Made by a program: the position numbers and the translations under genes. Below the pieces are notes generated by a model. It did no database searches. It was not told the DNA's origin and saw only the letters and a program-made list of their open reading frames with translations. From Ceratotherium simum simum (Eukaryota; Chordata; Mammalia; Perissodactyla; Rhinocerotidae), in NCBI RefSeq assembly GCF_000283155.1, contig NW_004454156.1:35788271-35852270 (forward strand): a stretch of 64,000 bases of DNA, read 5' to 3'. Below, in pieces: positions 9,988-22,647 of this stretch (the first letter of the stretch is position 1; each line of letters opens with the position of its first letter).

Positions 9988-11329
9988 TCTGCAGAGAACA
10001 AAAAATCCTGATACTCAATTTTTGGAAGTGGGAGTTCTGAGCCAAGAGTAGGAATCATTAATCCTGTAGCTTTGGGATGGGTTACTAGCAGCATCCTAAA
10101 GATTAGTATGAAAGGATAAAAAGGATATGGAGAAGGGGTAGGGGCAAAAATGGTTTTAAGAAACAAGTACAGAAAGTGCACCTCTTAGGGGAAAGGGAAT
10201 ACTGGGTAGATAGGCCAACACCTTTCATACCCTTGACTGCAATTCAGTGCCCCTGTATTGAATATACATTTTAAAATGATACACTTTGGTGCTGTGCCCT
10301 TTTTTTCTGTATTTAGAGATTGGGACTGCTCAATTGATTATGTGACTGACTTGAAAAGTGCTGGTCCAGACTCTTTCCTTCTAAATTTTAAACCTGGCAC
10401 TGATTGGTAGCTAATTTGAGTGCTTTGGACATAGAACCTTATCTTGGTCATCTCACCTAGGTACACAGAGGTAAGTAATGCATACCCTAAACTTCACAGT
10501 GGTAGTTCTCCCTTGGGCTTTGAACTAGGCTAAGTATCAAGTGCAAGTATGGTCCTACCATCTTGCCCTGTTCTCTCCTGAGGACAAAGAATAAAATCTC
10601 GGGGGGTCTTGAAATGCTATCAATTTGAGACTTTTTTGGTTAAATGAATAGTGGTATAGGATTGTGATTCTCATCTTTGTGTAGCCTATCTTGAAGTCTA
10701 AAGGAGCACGGTGATTTCCAAGATACATTAAGCTAATAGGAATTGGAAGCTCTAAAACTGACAAATTGGCAAAGAGTTACCAGAGTGAAGGATAATAGCA
10801 AATAATCCATTAGGTCTGGCTCTTAGTGAGCAACTGTTGCTTGGAGACTTTTGGAAGGGAGGGCTATATAACTTGGAAGACGTACACAGAATTGTATAGC
10901 TGGAAAGACATGAAGAAGCAAAGAAGGTCAAAGTAACGAATACTAGGGGCCTGGCTGGTCTTGGAGTGTTTGGAGGGTGGTGAGAACTGATGATAAGGCA
11001 AAGAAATGGGGCAAAGATGCCTAGGTTTATGGTCAATAGTGTTAAAGCTGTTATATCCAGAACTATCTTAAGGGGAAAAAACAGCACCAGTAGTCAGTTT
11101 CAAAGCCTGATAGTAAACCTATAAGATGTGAAAAAAATACTATGCTAGTAAAAATAACATAGGACATTGTCACTTAATCCCCACAGCAAAATAGTACTGT
11201 TGACCCCATCTCACAGAAGAGGAAATGGGCTCAGAGATATTGGCAACTTAATACTGTACTATTAACCTGCTAGGAGCTAGGGAAAGTTTGAATCCTACCT
11301 ATAGTCTCAAAGCCCTTGCTTTTTTAATC

Positions 11330-12630
11330 AATAAAACACCTTATTTCTCTTCTAAAACAAAACCATATTATGGAAAAGTCAGAATAAAAAGAACAAAATG
11401 TAGAACCGATGGTCCTACCCGTTGTAGGTGATACTGTTAACAACTTGGCTATTTCTTTCCAGACTTAATGGGGAAAAGATGCTGGATAGAAGGAAAATTC
11501 TGGAGCGTGTTGAATGCAGTAGCCAATTGTTAAGCCCTCAAGGCCACTTCTCAAACCTAGTGCTTTTTCCTTTTCCCACAGGCCACTGGCCCAATCTATT
11601 TTCCATTTCATTTCATTTTTTGACTTGGTAATATACTTAAAGACGTATACAGTGAGAAGGCTCCCTACCGGATTCAGCTGCCCAGTTATCTCCCAAAAGG
11701 CAACCATTGTTAGTTATATAGCCTGAGCAAATATACATAGATATTTTTTTTTTTACACAATATATACACCTTTTCTCATTTCATATCTTGGGGATTTTCC
11801 ATAAAAGTTAAAATGGCACTTCCTTTTTTTTTTTATGTTGCATATTATTTAGTTACCTGGATGTTGCATAATTTATGCAATAAACTTTTGTGCCTCTTTA
11901 ATGTGCCAGGTACTGCTAGCCTTGGAATACAGATGTGAACAAAGTCTTTATCCTCATGGAGCTTAAGTTCTAGAGAGACAAATGAACAAATATCAGGTGG
12001 GTAAAAACTGGTATGGAGACTAGTGAAGCAGGGTGAAAAGGATAGGGGGTTGGTTGCTTTTGTGTAAAGGGTGGTCTAAGGAGGCCTCTTACAGTTACAT
12101 TTGAGCAAGTGAAGGAATAAGCCATGTCGATTTCTGGGGAAAGAGTGTTCTAGGCAGAGGGCACAGTAAGTGTCAAGGCCCTGAAGTAGTTTGAGTTGGA
12201 GGGTGAGGAGGCCATATGAAGTGAACAGGGGAGAGGGACAAGATCGCATAGGAAGGGAGGGGGATGTAGGATACAGGTCATATAGGACCTTGTATGCCTT
12301 GGAAAGGACTCTTCCCCTGGAGTTTTTGAGCAAAGAGTAATGGGAATTGAATCAGTTCCGTATTGATGGATAATTATTACAATGCTGCAGTGAATAACCT
12401 TGGACAATACTTGGCATGTGTGACCCTGCATATCTAGGATAATCCCTAGAAGTTGAGTTGCTGGGTCAAAGGGTATGTGCATGTATATTTTTGCCAGGTA
12501 TTGTTAGTTTGCCTTGGTGGCAATGTGTAGGAGCCTCTTTCCCTGTACCATTGCCCACATGGTGTAACCACATGGGGGGCTATCAAGCTTGTTGATTTTT
12601 TTACCAATCTTGTGTTGAAACTGGTGTCTC
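11330..12630 (-). mobile_element. L1M-type LINE fragments, antisense, with older repeat inserted
   Basis: 11330-11870 and 12350-12620 carry the antisense L1 3'-region pattern (ttgagttgctgggtcaaagg, cccacatggtg). The interval 11880-12340 reads as an ancient repeat (ctcatggagcttaagttctag, cagagggcacagtaagtg) whose family I cannot name. Confidence 0.5.
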
Positions 12631-12652
12631 AGCGTAGTTTGTTGTTGTTGTC

Positions 12653-12837
12653 TCCTCCCCACAAAAGCCCCAGTAGATAGTTGTATGTCATAGCTGCACA
12701 TCCTTCTAGTTGCTGTATGTGGGACGCGGCCTCAGCATGGCCGGAGAAGCGGTGCGTGGCTGCACGCCCGGGATCCGAACCCGGGCTGCCAGCAGCGGAG
12801 TGCGTGTACTTAACCATTAAGCCACGGGGCCGGCCCC
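12653..12837 (-). mobile_element. ERE SINE, tail-truncated
   Basis: Reads on the - strand from ggggccggccccgtggctta-like head, A box, B box (gggttcggatcccgg) and the cagcaactagaaggatgtgc segment, ending at gggg. Flanked by tgttgttgtct on both sides as a target-site duplication. Confidence 0.92.
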
Positions 12838-13092
12838 TGTTGTTGTCTTTTAATTGTGGGAAAATACATGTTTTCATTCCAAGTATTCAGAAGTCTAGTT
12901 TAGGTTCCCTTGCTCTCCACACACTGAATTCCTTCTGTAGTGGGACTCCTATTTACAGTATAATTGCCTGTTTACTTTTTTGCAGGTATGCCACCACAAG
13001 ACAAATTGTGACAGCAGGTACCAGGCCTTGTCCCATTTCCTCATTGCCTAGCACTTACTAACACTTAAATATTTGATGAATGAAGAGCGTTA

Positions 13093-13291
13093 GGGGCTGG
13101 CCTGGTAGCACAGTGGTTAAGTTCCGCATGCTCCGCTTCAGCGGCCCAGGTTCGCAGGTTTGGATCCTGGGTGCAGACCTACACCACTCATCAAGCCATA
13201 CTGTGGTGGTGACCCACATACAAAATAGAGGAAGACTGGCACAGATGTTAGCTCGGGGCTAATCTTCCTTACCAAAAAAAGAAAAGAAAAA
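13093..13291 (+). mobile_element. ERE SINE, older subtype
   Basis: Head ggggctggcctggtagcaca, tRNA-like B box (aggttcgcaggtttggatcc), then acatacaaaatagaggaaga and an A-rich tail. More diverged than the other copies. Confidence 0.9.
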
Positions 13292-14097
13292 TTGAGTCAA
13301 TGGATAAATGAATGAATTCTAATCTATTAAATCAAGTGTATGAAATTGGAACTTCCTTTCTTCTGTGGGACCTTTATAATCACCATTTCAATTAAAAGCC
13401 CACATGTTCCTTTTAGCCACCTGTAAGACTGACTCCTGTCTGAATCTGCTTGCAGAGGATTTAGATCTTTAGGCTGCTGTGCACAATGTCCAGCTGTACT
13501 CTGCAATTCTAATGCAAGGTTTTTCTTTCCTCATCTGGGTTAACTCTTGAGAGTTCTGCTTAGAAAGGGTGTGGAAAATTTCTGTGTAGAAAATTCTCTG
13601 CAGAAAAGGGTACAGACTTACCTACCACCCCAAGAACTGGTGAGCCCAGGTGAGTTAGCCTAACCCATATAAGAAAGGTCAAGTCATTGGACCAGCAGCA
13701 TCCATTTCATATGACTCAATTGCCTAAGGTTATAGCCTCTCCACCTTTGTAGATTCCCTGGGTTCTTCTCAGTGACAAAAGCTTGAAGGTGGCTAGATGT
13801 GATCCTATACAAAGACCCTATTAGTTTTTATTTTGGGTTGTAACATATCTTAAGAAATCTGGATTCTAGAAAATGAATCTTTTCACTTCCAAGGATAAAA
13901 AAATTTGGCTGTGAAGAAAATACATATGGCAGAGGTAAAGATTTGTAAATGGACCAGTTTATCTTGATCACTGTCAGGAGGATCTTCACCAGAGTTCCTG
14001 GGCTCTTGTAATAAAAATGTACTGCTTCCTTTGCCTGTGGATGGGTACGCTATGCTTTAATATTTATATTCTTTCAGAGTCCAGGCTCTTTGTTTAT

Positions 14098-14428
14098 ACC
14101 AGGATTCAGGAAATTATGGCCTTCAGGCCAAATCTGGCCCACTGCTAATTTCATGTAGCTAATGAGCTAAGATGGTTTTTACATTTTTATGTGGTTGAAA
14201 AAAATCGAAAGTATAATGCTATTTCATGACATGAAAATTATGTGAAATTCAAATTGCAGCATCCATGAAGTTTTATTGGAGCACAGCCGTGCTCATTCGT
14301 TTACGTACTGTCTATAACTTTTTGTGTTACAGTGACAGAGTTGAGTAATTGCAACAGAGTGTAAGTCCCACAAAGGTTAAAATATGTACGCTCTGGCCCT
14401 TTACAGAAAATGTTGGCCAACCCCTGGT
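14098..14428. mobile_element. DNA transposon fossil (hAT-like)
   Basis: Ends are inverted (ccaggattcagg... and ...ttggccaacccctgg), with the familiar tctggcccttta and gttttattggagcacagcc words of a mammal-wide non-autonomous element. Family name not assigned. Confidence 0.6.
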
Positions 14429-14681
14429 TTAGAATTTAACTTCAAAAAATAATTCAAAATAATTATTTAAGAAATTCAAAATAATTCTCTCTGAAGATTT
14501 TGGTTGCCAGGATTGTTGGTAGGGTTGTCAGGGCCTTAGTCTGGGAAGATTGTTTCTCTGTGACTCATTCTTGAGGAAGTGCTTCATGAAAGCTAGGGGG
14601 CAAATTCTAGCTTAACACTCACGCACTTATAATATTACTGAATGTTATGAGACAACAATGGTGAAAGCTTTTACTCTAGGG

Positions 14682-14837
14682 CAGTGGCTCTCATCCCTAG
14701 TTGCATATTAGGATCACCCAGGGAGCTTGAAAAACATTCTAATGAAATCAGCATTGCTGAGGGTGAAGCCTGGGCATTAACATTCTAAACAGCTCCCCTG
14801 GTGATTCTAATATACAACCATAACTGAAAACTACTGC
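14682..14837 (+). mobile_element. MER5A-like hAT-Charlie element
   Basis: Begins cagtggctctcatccctag, contains ttaggatcacccagggagct and cagctcccctggtgattcta, ends with a degenerate cagtg-type terminus. Confidence 0.8.
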
Positions 14838-15189
14838 TGTAGGGGCTAGTGTTAGCCGGGGACTAGTGGTTGGACAGGTTAGCCTAGCTTATTGCTATTA
14901 TAATAAGAAAGTGAGCAGCACTCAGATGTGATTCAAAGGAGGGTTCTACTATGTATCCCCTAGGTTTCTCTGATCCTTTCTCTAACCAAACGACCCTATG
15001 CTAGAATGGAACCTCTCTGTGAAAAAGCCAGAAACTGCATTTTATTTTATATTAGTACCAGTAGAGGTCACTGTGCTCAGAAAAACCCACCTAAAAAAAG
15101 GTAACGCTCTGTGCAGGAAACTTGAAGTAGTATTTACCAGAACTATTGGGTTATTATGCCCAACACTAAGGTAGCTCCAGGCGTGGCTT

Positions 15190-17600
15190 CTGGTCACAAT
15201 TATTGCTTCAAAGCGTCTAAGGCTCTGTTAGGTGTGTATATACATTTATAATTGTCATATCTTCCTGATGTGCTGATGCTTTTATCATTATAAAATATGT
15301 TCATCTCTAGTAAAGATATATTTTTTTTATTAATTTCTTGTTTTAAAGTATTTTGTCTGATTTTTTTGTGTTTTGAGGAAGATTGGCCCTGTGCTAACAT
15401 CTGTCGCCAATCTTCCTCTTTTTTTTTTTTCTCTTCAAAGCCCCAGCACATAGTTGTGTCTCATAGTTGTAGAGTTGTAGCTCTTCTGTCTGGGACACCC
15501 CCTCAGCATGGCTTGATGAGCAGTGAGTAGGTCCATGCCCTGGATCTGGCAGACCCCAGGCCACCAAAATGGCATGTGCAAACTTATCCGTTACGCCTCC
15601 GGGCTGGAGCCTCTCTGATATTAATATAGCCACTCCAGCTCCCTTTAAATTGTTTGTATGGTATATCTTTGTCATCCATTTACTTACAGCCTGTTGGTGC
15701 ATAGATCTTGCTTTTTAATTCAGTCTGACAAACTCTGCTTTTGGGGGTGTTTAAACCATCTACATTTAATGGAATTATTGGTAAGGTTGGATTTACAGTC
15801 ACCATCTCGTTTTCTATATGTCTTTTTTCTCTTTCTCCTTTTACTGCCTTTTTTATTAAATTTTTTTAGTGTATCATTTTAATTGCTCTTGATTTTTTTT
15901 TTTACTATATTTTTGAGTTATTTTCTTAGTGGTTGCATCTTAATTTATCAAAATCTTCAGATTAACATTCCAGTAAAATATAGAAATTTTGCTTCAATAA
16001 ATTTCCTTTTTCTGAACTTCCCTCCCTTGTGCTATATACATATATGTATTATAAACTCAATGGTACAGTTATAATTATTGTTTTCTACAACCTTATGTCT
16101 TTTAACGAGATGAGAAAATACACAGACTCTTTTTTTATTAACCTACATATTTACCATTTCTGATATTCTTCATTTTGTTCCATGGATTTGAGTTACTGTC
16201 TTAATTTCCTTTCAACAGGAAAGTATTGAAGTATATTACTCTAGTATTTCTTATAAGGCAGGTCTGCTACCAATGAATTCTCTCATTTTTTGTGTAACTG
16301 GGAATGTTTTTATTTCACCTTTGCTTTTTAAGGGTAGTTTTGGGTAATATAGAATCCTTGGTTTTTAAGCACTTTGACTATGTTATTCTCCTGCCTCCTG
16401 GACTCCATTGTTTCAGATGAGGAGTCAGATATTAATTGTACTGGTGGTCCATTGTAGTGATGAGTCATTTTTCTCTTGCTTTCAAATTTTCTCTTTGCTT
16501 TTTGGCATTCAGCAGTTTAAATATGATGTGTCTAGGTGGGGATCTCTTTGTATTTATCCTTCTAAGAATTTGTTGAGCTTCTTGGATGTATAGATTAATG
16601 ATTTTCATCAAATTTGGGGAGTTTCTTGCCCTTACTTTTTGAAATATTTTTCTGTGCCTTTCTTTCCTCTCCTCTCTGGACTCCGATTACGCATATGTTG
16701 ATGTGCTTGATGTTGTCCCCTGAATGTTGTTTCTGAGGTTCTCTTCCATTTTCTTCAGTTTCTTTTCTCTTTTTCAGATTGAATAACTTCTGTTGATCTA
16801 TCTTCAGGCTCACTTCTTTCTTCTGCCATCTTGAATATGCTTCTGAGCCTCTCTAGTGAACTTTTCATTTGTTATTGTACACTTCAACCTCAGAATTTTT
16901 GCTTGGTTCTTTTTTATAATCTCTATCTCTATCAATTTTTTGGTTTTTTAAAAACATTCTTGTGTTTATTTTTAAGCTCAGCTTTCTAGGAGGTTGCCCT
17001 GTGTCTGCATAGCTTGGTGGTCAGCCAATAACTGGACAGAAGTTGTGCTCAGACACCTCAACCAGTCTGATTTCTGCCCTCGGCTTATGGATCTGTGTGT
17101 AGGTAGAGAATGAATTCAGTGTTTAGGCTGCTTTCAAGTCTGTCCTGGCTTTTGCTTTTTGCTGTACCCCTTTTAATTTCCTCTGCAGATGGATGCTGCC
17201 TCCGAGTTCGCCAGGAGTGTGTGAATGGCTTAAACTGTCTGGTCTCTGCTCTGCATGTGTGCAGCCTCTGATCAGCCAGAAATCGACTTGCTCCAACCAC
17301 GATTGCACCCTCAGGCTAGTAGAGCCATCAGCCCTCCCTGCTTGGATAGCACCAAGATCATTACTTATATTGATAAAGCTAGTGGGCATGGGTATCACTC
17401 ACCTCTCCAAACTGAGTGAATCCCCCTTTAACCAGAGCAACTTGCTGGTCCTCTTGTTCTGCTTTGCCCTGACAGAACCTCCACGGTGACTGAACTGGGG
17501 GAGTAACTAAGATAGGAGCCGCTCCAGGCAAGATTGCCACAGTCTCCCACTATTTCTACCCAAAGTTCAGCAGTTTTTCAAACATAAACACATCTCAGAT
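15190..17600 (-). pseudogene. Ancient L1 retrotransposon, antisense, with ORF1 and ORF2 remnants
   Basis: Read on the - strand, 16820-16595 gives an ORF1p-like stretch (EERKAQKN, IKHINICVIGVQRGEE) and 15850-15600 an ORF2 endonuclease-like stretch (KIYHTNNLKGAGVAILIS), continuing at 15300-15200 with a YTPNRALDALKQ-type motif. The order ORF1 then ORF2 fits one element. It has frameshifts and stops, is cut by an ERE, and lacks the reverse transcriptase half and 3' UTR. L1 ORF1p is an RNA-binding protein and ORF2p the endonuclease/RT; neither can be made here. Confidence 0.82.
15371..15608 (-). mobile_element. ERE SINE inserted in L1 ORF2
   Basis: Diverged ERE: gaggaagattggccctgtgc tail unit, gccccagcacatagttgtg and a decayed head gggctgg. 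The L1 sequence resumes on each side around tctgat, which is the likely target-site duplication. Confidence 0.88.
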
Positions 17601-17660
17601 TGTTGTATGTTTTTAGAGCACCAAAATTGTTTTGTCAATTTTTTTCAGCATTATAGTTGC

Positions 17661-17950
17661 TTTTTTTTTTTTTTTTTTGTGAGGAAGATCAGCCCTGAGC
17701 TAATATCCATGCCAGTCCTCCTCTTTTTGCTGAGGAAGACTGGCCCTGAGCTAATATCCATGCCAGTCCTCCTCTTTTTGCTGAGGAAGACTGGCCCTGA
17801 GCTAACATCCATGCCAGTCTTCCTCCAGTTATATATGGGACGCCACCTCAGCATGGCCTGACAAGCGGTGCGTCGGTGTGCACCCAGGCTCCGAACCTGG
17901 GCCGCCAGCAGTGGAGTGCGCACTTAACCGCTACGCCACGGGGCTGGCCC
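17661..17950 (-). mobile_element. ERE SINE with three tail units
   Basis: The poly-T side is followed by three near-identical units of about 50 bp (gaggaagactggccctgagc...), then a cccatata-type body and head. Flanked by tatagttgctttttt on both sides. Confidence 0.94.
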
Positions 17951-19439
17951 CTATAGTTGCTTTTTTCAGGAGAGGATTTGCTGACCTTACTTGGCTACAG
18001 CTGGAAGTACTCCCCAAAACATCTGAGAGTTTAGTTATGATTTGAGTAATTGACTTAGAGGAGAAGTTGGAACTTGGAGAAGATAAATACGTCAGTTGGA
18101 AAAAGGATTGCACTGCTGTCAAAACTGTCCAAGTAGCCCATTGCAAGCTGGTGATCCAATTGTTTGAAATGGTTACGACTGACAGTGGGAACTGGGGAAT
18201 GGTGCTTCCCTCCTGTCTTCTGCCGGTAGTTCTGTATTTTCCTATGTTCTACTTTTTGCAAACTGTCCATTTATTCATTCACACTAACTTCCTTTAGTCT
18301 TCTGAGACTGGACTGTCATTGGTCACCTAACGGTCACAACAGTTCAACCTCCACAGCGTGCCATCTTAGTTTAGTCTTTACAGCAATGTTTATGCAGTTA
18401 TTTAATGTTACGTCTAGTTAGGCAATGTGAGTGAGAACTGGAAAAATGAAAATCCCACACCTAATAAGAACTTATGTCCTTTGAATTAGAAACAAACATA
18501 GGAATCCATGGATCATTGAACTGAAGTCAATGATATGCTCACCTCTGAAGGATCAGAACTCAGAATAACATGGCATTAGTCTGGTTGTATGTAGAGGGGT
18601 GTATGGTAAAGAAAGCATGGACTCCTGAGAGCCTGGAGACTTATTGCTGACATATTGAATACCAAGTTTGCTTTTACCATCTCACATGAACTGAAAGCAT
18701 CCAGTTATTAGACTGTAAAGTTTTGTTTCTTGCCGACACCTTCAGTGATTTCATCAAAAAATATCAGTTATGCTCACATGTCGTCACACTCTACATGTTT
18801 CATAACTATGCAGAAGTTCTTTTCTCAGGCAAATCAAAGTTTTCTTTTATGTGGGTGTTTCATGAAAAGGGGTAGACTGGTTGCTGCCACAAAAGATCAA
18901 TTTCTCTAAAATTTCACTTTTATCAGATTTATGGCTTGACAATCAAACCTAGCCTTTTTATTGTTTTTCATAAACACAATGAATTAAAATACCAGTAACT
19001 TCTTTCAACTTCCCTAAAGGTGAATATCCTTACTTGGGCTGCTTTAGACTTGGCTTATTATAAAAACAATTTTTTTTAGAATGGAGGAAAACAAAGTACT
19101 TGGGTGATAAATGTATTCTCAAACCTAGAAGCCATAAATTGAGAACTAATTTGTAGTTGTTAGGTTTCCTTGTGAATAAGAAAATGTTTTTCTTTCTTTG
19201 CTAGGGTTTCCTAACTGATTTCTGCCACCTAGACTATTACAACCCTGTATCGAGCAATTAAACTGGTAGATGGGTTGCAGTCTTAAAATATTTCACCTCT
19301 GAGGCACCTTGGCTAATGTACACATTGATAACTTTCGAGTGGAGAAACCTGGCAGACAGCGCCCTACTCAGGCGAACAGTTAACTTCATCAGTGAGAGGC
19401 CGCACTGAGAATATGCACCACCTGAGGGGCTGCAGTGTG

Positions 19440-19775
19440 ACAAGCACAGCATCATTTCAGTGATATTCCTGCTAAAAATGTGTGACATGAATCTGATGAC
19501 AAGGAAACACCAGACAAATCTCAGTGCAATCCTCAAAAGTATTAAGGTCGTAAAGGTCAAGAGAGTACTGAAGAATTGTGTCGGATTGAAGGAAACTGAA
19601 GAAAAGTACAATATGTGCTCCTGGATTGGATCCTTTTGCTAGGAAGGACATAATTGAGACAGGTGGTGAAATCTAAATGGAATCTCTGAGTAAAGGGTGT
19701 ATGGGAGTTTTTTGTACTGTTCTTGCAACTTTTCTATAAGGTTGAAATTATTTTTTTAAAAAACATGAAAGTGTC
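19440..19775 (+). mobile_element. L1M 3' UTR fragment
   Basis: Contains gctcctggattggatcct, ggtgaaatctaaatgg, gtttttt-gtactgttcttgcaac and ttgaaattattttt near its end, the pattern of old L1 3' UTRs. Confidence 0.6.
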
Positions 19776-19789
19776 ACCCCCATTTTGCT

Positions 19790-20330
19790 GACTTAAATTT
19801 TTTTTAATTGCAAAAGGAAGATGCTTGTCTTTGACAATTCAAACAATATCAATAAAGTAAAAAGTGGAAGTCCTCCTTTCCCCTCCAAATTCTATTTCCC
19901 AGAGGATACCATTGTTAATAATTTGATTTGCCCTTCTAGACTTTATTAATATACATAAATTTTTGTTTTGTTTTACAAAAGCAGGATGCTGTATGTATGA
20001 TTAGACCTCATATTTTTTAATGAGCACATAGTATTCCATTGTATGGATTATCATTTATCCATTCCTGTATTGATGGCATTAGGTAGTTTTTAATTTTTCA
20101 TTATTACCAATTAGATTGCAATGAACATGCTCGTCTGAATGTTTGTGTTTACATATTTGTGCTAGTATTTCTATAAAACAGATTTCTGGAAGTGGAATTG
20201 CTAGGTCATGAGTTTTGCAAGTTTGCCAATATTGATAGATTTTGCCAAATTTCTCTCCAAAAAAGTTGTATTAATCTACATTGCTTCTAATGGTGATTAA
20301 GTAAAAATTATCCTTTTACTAACACCGTAT
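19790..20330 (-). mobile_element. L1M fragment, antisense
   Basis: Words agtattccattgtatggatt, gcaatgaacatgctcg, ggaagtggaattgctaggtc follow the antisense order known for old L1 3' regions. Confidence 0.65.
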
Positions 20331-21253
20331 GTTACGAATCTTAGATTTTTCCCTCTCTGAAAGGAAAAACCGGGGACTTTTTTTGCAGTATGCTGCCAGG
20401 AGAACGTACATTGGGCTTCTTATTGAAGGGCTTGTGTTCTAGATCTGGAACTTTCTAGCACTGTTACTTTCTCCAGCCAGTGACCTCTTGTTTTTAATGA
20501 GGATTCCATCACCTCATTACAGGTCGTAAGGGTCAGATGAAATAATCCATCCAAACATACTTCTGGCAATCATTGTAATAAAATGAGAATGAGCCATTAA
20601 GGAGGAGAATCCTGGCAAGATGATAATAGGATAAGAAATTCAGTTGTCCAGTGGGTCTTAGAAGAAGGAAGTGTGACGGAAGCACAAATTATTCAGGCCT
20701 CTAAACAGTGATGTGTTGAGACCTCCCCAACCTGCTCCAAACCTAGCAGGGAAGAGAACAGGACTGCAGCTCCAGCCTCCAGCGTTTGTTGCTCAGTGCT
20801 CTGGCTGGCTTGAGCATGTGTTGTCCACCCTTTCAGGCCCTTCCCCACAGCCACAGGGAGGGCCTGAGGAAAGAGAACTTGACTAGCGGCCAGCTTTAGT
20901 TCTAGTGCTGCAGACATTTACTCACCTTCCAGATAATGAAAGTCTAATCCCTTTGCCCTATAGGTGAGAAAACTGAGGCCAAGTGGGATTAGATTGTTTG
21001 TCCACGGAGGAAATGCCAGGAGTAAAGTTAGTGCTTAGGGCTCCCAGCTCCGTCACGGTGCTATACTACATCATGGAATTGTTACTGTTAGTCTGGTCTC
21101 CCCCAGAGAGGCTGTGATATCCCCAAGGGAACATAGTACATCTTTAGACATTACCTCCTGAATTCCTTAAAAGACCCAGCAGAGAACTGTGTACACAATA
21201 GGTACTCAGAAAACCCATGCTGAAGTGAATTAAAAAATAAACACGATCATTGG

Positions 21254-21259
21254 TTTATT
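21254..21259 (-). terminator. GALM: Candidate GALM poly(A) signal
   Basis: AATAAA on the - strand within acaataaaccaat. Confidence 0.45.
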
Positions 21260-22551
21260 GTTGTTGCTAAGAAAGAGGAAGTATGGGAAGCTCAATAGGC
21301 TGCCAAAAGCTTTCCTCTAGGAAGATGCTGGGGCTCGTACTGGAGAGGATAGTAGATTCCAGAACATACTATATACTTAGTCCATTTCCCAGAGGTCCAT
21401 GCCTGACAAATTTAAAGATCAGTGAAGAAACTGGGAGTCTTCTGAAGGTGCAGATTTTGGTTTTATTTCAACTGATTGCTAGTATATAATAGTATAAGAA
21501 ACATTACTTTAAAAACCACCAACCCAAACCCACCACCAATGATTCAAGAAATTGTTCAAGAAAGGAGGGAGCCCCAGCCTCAGTTATATAACACAACATT
21601 GCTCTGCGTGGGATGTGCAATCCTCAGGTAAGGCCCTCTCCTCACACTAACGCAGCTTCTGCTTCCAATGGCTTCCTTTCTTCCCACGCTTTGGCTGGTT
21701 GGGCTTTCTCAAATCCCAATCCCAAAGGCAGAGAATCAAAATTATAGATTCTTTCTGGATATTTTGATCTTGCGCTTTAAGTCACTCCACCTCTAAGGCT
21801 CAGAGACAGTTAAACTTCGACCGATGCTTCTTATAAAAATCAATCTGGGAAGAAAGGCTGGCTCTAGCAGAGTAAAGGTGAGACCCTCCTTTGCCCATCA
21901 GCGACTCGAGGAATGCTCTGGCAGACTGAAGTGGAAGCAAAGAAGGGGACTTGAATTCGCATGACCTAACCTCAAATCCTGGCTAAAATTTTTCCTAGCA
22001 GTGTGCCTTTAGGTGTGTCATTTACCCTCTCTAAGCCTCAGCTCCCTCACTTCTCAATCATCTACTGCCTTGTCAAGGCAGAGAGGTCCATTGCCAGCAT
22101 GTTGAATGGGGTAATGTGACCTTTAAAAACTCCAAAGTGTTACACAAGGGCAAAGTGGTTTGAGGTAGAGGAGGAGGAAAAAGAAAAGGAATGAGAGTGG
22201 GATCAAAGAAAGGAGTGTGAAAAGTAGAAAAGAAAGAGGCAGGTGGAGAGGTGGAGCCAACACAACCCCAGGGGCCCAGATACCACTTCTGGGCTAGGGT
22301 CAGGGCTTAGATGATGACATTGGTGGCTGGGTCCTCTTAACTACACAGAGAATAAAAACAGAGCTGGTGATTAGATCCAGCCTGGAGCCAGTCACTGGAA
22401 AAGGAAGTCAGTATTCAGATTGATTATCATGACAGCTACCATTTGTACGATTTTAATTCATAGGATCACTTTTAAAGCCTCTAAATCTTCATCTCATTTC
22501 TGGACAGGAGACAGGCTGCTGAAGAGCCTCCCAGCCTGGCCCTGGAGCAGG
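21254..22551 (-). other. GALM: GALM 3' UTR (probable)
   Basis: The sequence downstream of the stop runs about 1.3 kb to an AATAAA on the - strand (21259-21254). A second AATAAA, in gaaataaaacc, lies near 21463. No repeat is recognised, which suits a UTR. The true end is not known from DNA. Confidence 0.5.
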
Positions 22552-22647
22552 TCATTTCTTTACACTTCCATAAGCCACAGAAAACTTAAACCAAGTGGTG
22601 TGGTCATACTCCTCACCAGGCCTCAGCAGCACAGAAGGGAAGTGGGG
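22552..22647 (-). CDS. GALM: GALM exon 7, coding part, with extended C-terminus
   Basis: 96 bp, acceptor cccttcacag. It encodes [25 protein letters not shown] and then YGSVKK before TGA (22554-22552). In human GALM the protein ends at SVA; here the codon after Ala is TAT, so six residues are added. The exon is otherwise intact and needs no frameshift. Confidence 0.93.
   Translation of the reverse strand, partial: PHFPSVLLRPGEEYDHTTWFKFSVAYGSVKK

Larger units (their letters stand above)
8473..10010 (+). other. SRSF7: SRSF7 3' UTR with two candidate poly(A) signals
   Basis: AATAAA occurs at 8700-8705, about 230 bp after the stop, and again at 9982-9987. The stretch is AT-rich and free of recognisable repeats, which suits a long 3' UTR ending near 10005. 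Which signal is used cannot be read from the DNA. Confidence 0.6.
10011..21253. other. SRSF7-GALM intergenic region
   Basis: No gene is seen. Besides the elements listed separately, 10011-11320 shows nothing recognisable, 13300-14090 is mostly unique, 18000-19430 is mostly unique apart from possible L1 debris, and 20340-21250 carries a MIR-like piece (aaaactgaggccaagtgg, near 20965) and unique sequence. Confidence 0.6.

Noticed and set aside
17680..17830. Regularly spaced repeats resembling an array
   Set aside because: Three ERE tail units; no spacers of unrelated sequence, and the DNA is mammalian, so not CRISPR.
19258..19611. 117-residue frame on the - strand
   Set aside because: Overlaps an L1M 3' UTR fragment on the opposite strand; taken as chance.
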